A stretch of DNA of 35,164 nt from an uncultured Clostridia bacterium (lineage in GTDB: Bacteria; Bacillota; Clostridia; Peptostreptococcales; Anaerovoracaceae). How positions within the stretch are numbered: position 1 is the first letter of the stretch; every line of letters begins with the position of its first letter. The position numbers and the translations under genes were made by a program. The notes under the pieces are model-generated. The model was not told the DNA's origin. It saw nothing but the letters and a program-made list of their open reading frames with translations, and ran no database searches. Shown piece after piece: positions 31,445 to 35,164 of this stretch. The stretch covers positions 1 through 35,164 of the forward strand of contig CAKQIZ010000009.1 in NCBI GenBank assembly GCA_934247125.1, written 5' to 3'.

Positions 31445-32527
31445 TCACTGTTCTGCAGACGCAGAATCTGTGATCACAGCATTATCCAGCAGGAAATCCA
31501 GCACCTTTCCGTAAAGAAGCTCCATATCCACATATTCGTCCATCGTCCTTCCCGTCTGTGTCTTTATCGTCTTCTCATCGTATCCTGCATTCTCATAGTT
31601 CTTTATCAGTGCATCCTTTTCCTTTTTGGTATATTCAAGGCCTTCTTTCTGCACGATATACTCTATCAGCATTTCCTGCTTTACACGCTGTTTGCTGCTG
31701 TCTTCATTCGTAGCCGCAAACTCATCCTCACTGCCAAAATCGTATGCAGCCAGCAGTTCGTCGCGCGTCATATCGTATTCTTTTGCCATAGTATCCATCT
31801 GATCGCTGTTGAACTTTATATAATAGTCGAGCTCCCTTTCCGGATATTTCTTGACTTCCGTGTTTTCCAGAAGGCCTGACCACAGAGTCGTCTTCTGATT
31901 GTTTATCGCTTCCTGCTCCTTTTCGTCATAGAGCTGTTTCTCAAGGTCTGCTCTGTATTCGTCTACAGTCTCAAACTCCGTAGTGTTTTTTACAAAATCA
32001 TCATCCAGCGCAGGAGCCTCTTTTCTCGTTGCCGAATTTATCTTGACAGTGAATACCACATCTTTTCCCTTAAGTTCTTCAGATGAATAATCTTCCGGGA
32101 AAGTCAGCTCCAAGTCAGTCTTTTCTCCGACTTTCTTTCCTATCAGACCTGATTCGAATCCATCTATGAAGCTTCCGCTGCCTATAGTCAGATCGTATCC
32201 TTCCGCCGACCCTCCTTCGAATTTCTTACCGTCCAGCTTCCCGGTGTAGTCGATATTTACCACATCACCATCTTCGACAGCAGTTCCCTCGTCAAGCTCC
32301 TTATCCGTCGCTGCGTCCTCCAGAGCACTCTGTATCGCAGACTCCACTTCGTCATCAGTCACGGAAATGCTGTACGATGCGCCCTCCAGACCTTTGTACT
32401 CCCCGACCTTTATATACTCGCTCAGGTCATAATCATCATATGATACCGCGGTGCCGCACGACGACAGGCAGAAAGCCGTTATCACACATAAAACCAATGC
32501 CGACATTCTCAATGCTTTTCTTTTCAT
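31445..32527 (-). CDS. Lipoprotein with trigger factor-like FKBP peptidyl-prolyl isomerase and chaperone domains
   Basis: A 360-residue predicted lipoprotein. The signal peptide (residues 1-24, MKRKALRMSALVLCVITAFC then LSSC) ends with a lipobox cysteine. Residues about 40-175 resemble an FKBP-type isomerase, with GDVVNIDYTGKLDGKKFEGG, FIDGFESGLIGKKVGEKTDL and LTFPEDYSSEELKGK. Residues about 180-350 resemble the helical trigger-factor C-terminal chaperone region (ALDDDFVKNTTEFETVDEYR). It probably folds secreted proteins outside the membrane. It follows the alarmone synthetase gene by about 40 bases. Confidence 0.87.
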   Translation of the reverse strand: MKRKALRMSALVLCVITAFCLSSCGTAVSYDDYDLSEYIKVGEYKGLEGASYSISVTDDEVESAIQSALEDAATDKELDEGTAVEDGDVVNIDYTGKLDGKKFEGGSAEGYDLTIGSGSFIDGFESGLIGKKVGEKTDLELTFPEDYSSEELKGKDVVFTVKINSATRKEAPALDDDFVKNTTEFETVDEYRADLEKQLYDEKEQEAINNQKTTLWSGLLENTEVKKYPERELDYYIKFNSDQMDTMAKEYDMTRDELLAAYDFGSEDEFAATNEDSSKQRVKQEMLIEYIVQKEGLEYTKKEKDALIKNYENAGYDEKTIKTQTGRTMDEYVDMELLYGKVLDFLLDNAVITDSASAEQ

Positions 32528-32567
32528 TTGATTCTCTCTCCATTTCAAATTACAAATACCCGGTTCA

Positions 32568-33242
32568 TCAGAGCATTTTATGTATACGTTCCATCGATGC
32601 ATCAAGATCTGCCATCGACTTGGCGCAGTTTTTGAGTTCCTGCACTACATACCCCGGCATTTCTTTTTTACTCTTGTACTTGAGCTCATGCTCAAGACTT
32701 GCCCATGTATCCATCGCGATCGTGCGTATCTGTATCTCGACAGGCATGTTGTAAGTCCTATCCGACAGGAATATCGGCACCTCGACCAGCAGATGCAGGC
32801 TCCTGTATCCGCTCTCCTTTGGATTTTTTATGTAATCCTTTCGCTTCAGCAGCTTTATGTCATCCTGTCTCAAAAGACTTTCCTCGACTGTGTAGATATC
32901 GTCTATGTAATTGCAAACTACTCTGATCCCTGCGAAATCCATAACTTTATAGACCGACTTCATTTCCATCGGCCAGCCTTTCCTGCCGATCTTATCCACG
33001 ATGCTGTCAATACTTTTAAGTCTGCACTGCATATGATGTATCGGGTTGTAATCATACTTGACACTGAACTCGTTATCAAGGACTTCAAGCTTCGTGCTTA
33101 TCTCCTTTATCGCCGCATGATATCTCATTCGGAGATCTCGGAACTCCCTTGCGATCTCCCTCGCGTTGTCTATCGTGACACTCATCTCAGGAGGTATCAT
33201 CGATTCATTGATAACAAAGTTTTCATTCTTCTCTAATATCAT
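32568..33242 (-). CDS. Small alarmone synthetase (RelQ/RelP-type (p)ppGpp synthetase)
   Basis: A 224-residue single-domain GTP pyrophosphokinase that makes (p)ppGpp from ATP and GTP or GDP. The RelA/SpoT synthetase motifs are KVMDFAGIRVVCNYIDDIY, KRKDYIKNPKESGYRSLHLLVE and PVEIQIRTIAMDTWASLEHELKYK. There is no HD hydrolase, TGS or ACT domain, so it is not a long Rel protein. The start at 33242 follows AAGGAG, and the frame above it overlaps the permease terminator. A TTGATT with TAAAAT at short spacing nearby may be its promoter. Confidence 0.92.
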   Translation of the reverse strand: MILEKNENFVINESMIPPEMSVTIDNAREIAREFRDLRMRYHAAIKEISTKLEVLDNEFSVKYDYNPIHHMQCRLKSIDSIVDKIGRKGWPMEMKSVYKVMDFAGIRVVCNYIDDIYTVEESLLRQDDIKLLKRKDYIKNPKESGYRSLHLLVEVPIFLSDRTYNMPVEIQIRTIAMDTWASLEHELKYKSKKEMPGYVVQELKNCAKSMADLDASMERIHKML

Positions 33243-33301
33243 ATAAATCTCCTTCTCCGGCGATTTTATCACCCTTTTTTGTAAATCAAGTGATTTTTCC
33301 C

Positions 33302-33332
33302 AAAAAAACAGACGGAAGCAGATGCTTCCGTC
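33302..33332 (-). terminator. Terminator of the APC permease gene
   Basis: GACGGAAGC (33311-33319) and GCTTCCGTC (33324-33332) form a 9-bp stem with a 4-base loop and seven U residues on the minus strand. Confidence 0.88.
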
Positions 33333-33361
33333 CATTCTTTCAGGATATATTATACATTCAT

Positions 33362-34882
33362 CTATTTACCGTCTTTGTTAAGTGGCGGGAATAATTCTTC
33401 AAATGGAGTCTCGTTAGTCGATGCGATCTCCGATATATCTCTTATCTTCCCTGTCTTCTTTGCGATCTGATATCCTATCATAGGAAGTACTATAGCTGCG
33501 CATGCGACTGCAAAGATGAAAACATTTTCAAATACCAGCATGATCAGGCATATGATCTGTGCTATTACTGCAAAGTACGGAACCCATCTCTGACCTTTCT
33601 TAACTTTTGCTTTCAGGCATGTTTCAGGATCATATCCGTTTCTCTTGAGCTTCCTTCTGAGAGAAAGATGCGACAGTATGATTCCTACCCACGCCAGAGT
33701 CCCTGTGAATCCGGACAGTGACAGCAGACTTACATACAAGTCTTCAAGATATCCTGTAAGCTGTGAGATAAGTCCCACCAGGAGAACTATCCACATGAAG
33801 CCCAGCGTCCACAGAACTGCGGCTCTCGGGTTTCCGGATTTAGTTACCTTGCTGAGGAACTTAGGTGCAAGGCCTTCGATCGAAAGACCGAACATGCATC
33901 TTACTGTTCCATAGAATCCTGTATTCGCACAGCTGAATGCTGCGACCAGCACTACTGCCGAGAATACGAATCCGAGCCAGCCTATGCCGTAGTAGTTCAT
34001 GATATCAGCAAATACCGGATTTGCATCACTTGCCAGCTCATATGGATAAACGAGTATAACAAGGATCAGCGGCAGTATGTAAAGCAGTGCGATACGGTAA
34101 GTAACACTCTTACATGCCTTAGGTACTGATTTCTCAGGATTCTGAGATTCTGCAGCCGCAAGACCGACGATCTCTGTACCCTGGAAAGTTACCAGTACTA
34201 CTGTCATGTTCACCAGTACAGCCATGATACCCAGAGGGAATACCTTCTGACCGAATGACATAGTAGCGTCTCCGAAGTTTACAATACCTGCCAGGAAACC
34301 TGTGTAACTGCTGCTCTGACCCCAGAGACCTACCCAGATACCAAATGCAGCGATAACGAATATCATGATAACTATTACCTTAGTGATAGCAAGTCCTGCC
34401 TCGATCTTTGCGAAGATATCTACTGCGCAGAGATTTATAACAGTTATTGCAGCCATTGCGCCGAGAGCGATAGAAACATATGTAACTGCACTGTCTGTTC
34501 CCATCAGCGATGTGAGCACGGTCGAAACCGCTATCGCTTCGGATGGTACATAGCATACCCAGTTGAACCAGAATGCCCATCCGAACCCGGTCGAAATGGT
34601 AGGAGTCAGGAACTCACTGGTATATGCCACGAACGATCCTGTTCTAGGAACGTTTACCAGCAGTTCCGAATAAGAAATCATAGTACCGTAAACGATGATA
34701 CCAGTCACAATAAATGCGATCAGCACGCCAGGTCCCATGCTGGAGAGGCAGGCGCCTATCCCGAGGAAATAACATGATCCGATTACACCACCTATACCGA
34801 TGAATGCAACCTGCCAGCCTCTGATACCGCGTTTCAGTTCGTTCTTTTCATTAGAAGCGGAAACTTTTCTTTCGTCTGTCAT
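33362..34882 (-). CDS. APC-superfamily amino acid permease
   Basis: A 506-residue transporter with about twelve membrane helices. Helix 1 carries QVAFIGIGGVIGSCYFLGIG with the substrate-binding Gly-rich break, and helix 6 contains VTFQGTEIVGLAAAESQNPEKSVPKA. These are typical of the amino acid transporter (AAT) subfamily, e.g. lysine, aromatic amino acid or GABA permeases. The substrate cannot be fixed from motifs. GGAGGGTG precedes the ATG. It has its own promoter and terminator and a leader of about 140 bases. Confidence 0.92.
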   Translation of the reverse strand: MTDERKVSASNEKNELKRGIRGWQVAFIGIGGVIGSCYFLGIGACLSSMGPGVLIAFIVTGIIVYGTMISYSELLVNVPRTGSFVAYTSEFLTPTISTGFGWAFWFNWVCYVPSEAIAVSTVLTSLMGTDSAVTYVSIALGAMAAITVINLCAVDIFAKIEAGLAITKVIVIMIFVIAAFGIWVGLWGQSSSYTGFLAGIVNFGDATMSFGQKVFPLGIMAVLVNMTVVLVTFQGTEIVGLAAAESQNPEKSVPKACKSVTYRIALLYILPLILVILVYPYELASDANPVFADIMNYYGIGWLGFVFSAVVLVAAFSCANTGFYGTVRCMFGLSIEGLAPKFLSKVTKSGNPRAAVLWTLGFMWIVLLVGLISQLTGYLEDLYVSLLSLSGFTGTLAWVGIILSHLSLRRKLKRNGYDPETCLKAKVKKGQRWVPYFAVIAQIICLIMLVFENVFIFAVACAAIVLPMIGYQIAKKTGKIRDISEIASTNETPFEELFPPLNKDGK

Positions 34883-35027
34883 AACACCCTCCTTTTCTTC
34901 GATGCATAATTGCCACTCTGAATCAGGCGTATTTTCATTTTCGAACAGTTGGTAAAATTTTTTAAATTTTATATCATTGCGTATGAAATTTCGAATTATT
35001 GAAAATTACCGTTAATTCAGATAACTC

Positions 35028-35056
35028 ATTATATGCTAATACATATCCGATGTCAA
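35028..35056 (-). promoter_or_regulatory. Sigma-A promoter of the APC permease gene
   Basis: On the minus strand consensus TTGACA (35051-35056), a 17-base spacer and consensus TATAAT (35028-35033). The leader from about 35021 to the ATG at 34882 is AT-rich, with no recognised riboswitch. Confidence 0.85.
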
Positions 35057-35127
35057 CCGGCAAAATACAAATTGTTGCAAAAACGCGCCCGGGTTTTCAA
35101 CAGTTGAGTAAAGAGTAGGATTTTCAG

Positions 35128-35161
35128 AACCATTGCATTTCAACGTGCAACGGGTTTTTTT
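35128..35161 (+). terminator. Plus-strand terminator-like hairpin without a matching gene
   Basis: CC-A-TTGCA (35130-35137) pairs with TGCAA-C-GG (35146-35153) with one internal mismatch, followed by seven T residues. No plus-strand gene precedes it for several kilobases, so a short antisense or small RNA from within 34990-35120 is possible. Confidence 0.45.
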
Positions 35162-35164
35162 ATG

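Noticed and set aside
34985..35015. CodY-like box in the permease leader
   Set aside because: AATTTTCAATAATT matches only about 11 of 15 consensus positions in a very AT-rich region.

Overview
The window looks like chromosomal DNA of an endospore-forming anaerobe of the class Clostridia (Bacillota). The evidence is a complete spoIIAA-spoIIAB-sigF operon, a sigK gene, a YlmC/YmxH sporulation protein, DUF1540 and DUF3793 proteins, CarD, a glycine riboswitch, strong AGGAGG ribosome binding sites and U-tract terminators. Genus is not resolved. There are no rRNA genes, CRISPR arrays, phage genes or intact insertion sequences.

Layout. (1) 1-347: a minus-strand tRNA cluster transcribed Met-Val-Asp-Cys. 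(2) 500-7310: an iron island. It holds feoA-feoB (+), and convergent to them a flavodoxin and a DUF3793 protein (-). Next comes a minus-strand operon of a 26-residue micro-protein, a DUF6110-type small membrane protein with a Cys-rich tail, and an unusual P1B-type ATPase. A divergent Fur-family regulator follows. The last four resemble the ferrosome (fez) iron-storage loci of anaerobes. Two promoters here carry almost the same 14-bp palindrome over their -10 element, which suggests one shared iron-responsive regulon. (3) 7400-9000: a membrane-anchored secreted protein, a CarD regulator and a possible 35-residue peptide. (4) 9330-11412: a possible insertion-sequence end, then a MocR/PdxR regulator divergent from an FMN-binding pyridoxamine-phosphate-oxidase-like protein. 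(5) 11624-12122: tRNA-Arg(ACG) followed by a 192-bp tandem repeat that re-uses the tRNA 3' end and a terminator and can fold extensively.

(6) 12130-17811: a minus-strand block of the spoIIA operon, thiI with its cysteine desulfurase, and ribonuclease Y. (7) 17978-22891: a cell-elongation cluster of rodA (+), then radC, a class B PBP and a MinD-like ATPase (-), without mreBCD. (8) 23049-24028: a DUF1540 peptide and sigK. (9) 24070-28141: an nrdR-cmk-DUF1015-PBP operon (-) in which a terminator hairpin covers the PBP ribosome binding site. (10) 28653-35164: a small membrane protein (+), YlmC, a glycine-riboswitch-controlled AGCS symporter, a trigger-factor-like lipoprotein foldase, a small alarmone synthetase and an APC amino-acid permease (all -).

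The strongest leads for new biology are the ferrosome-like locus with its micro-protein and shared operator, the structured tandem repeat downstream of tRNA-Arg, and the attenuator-like hairpin in front of the second PBP. Function calls rest on recognised motifs and remembered family features; no database search was run.
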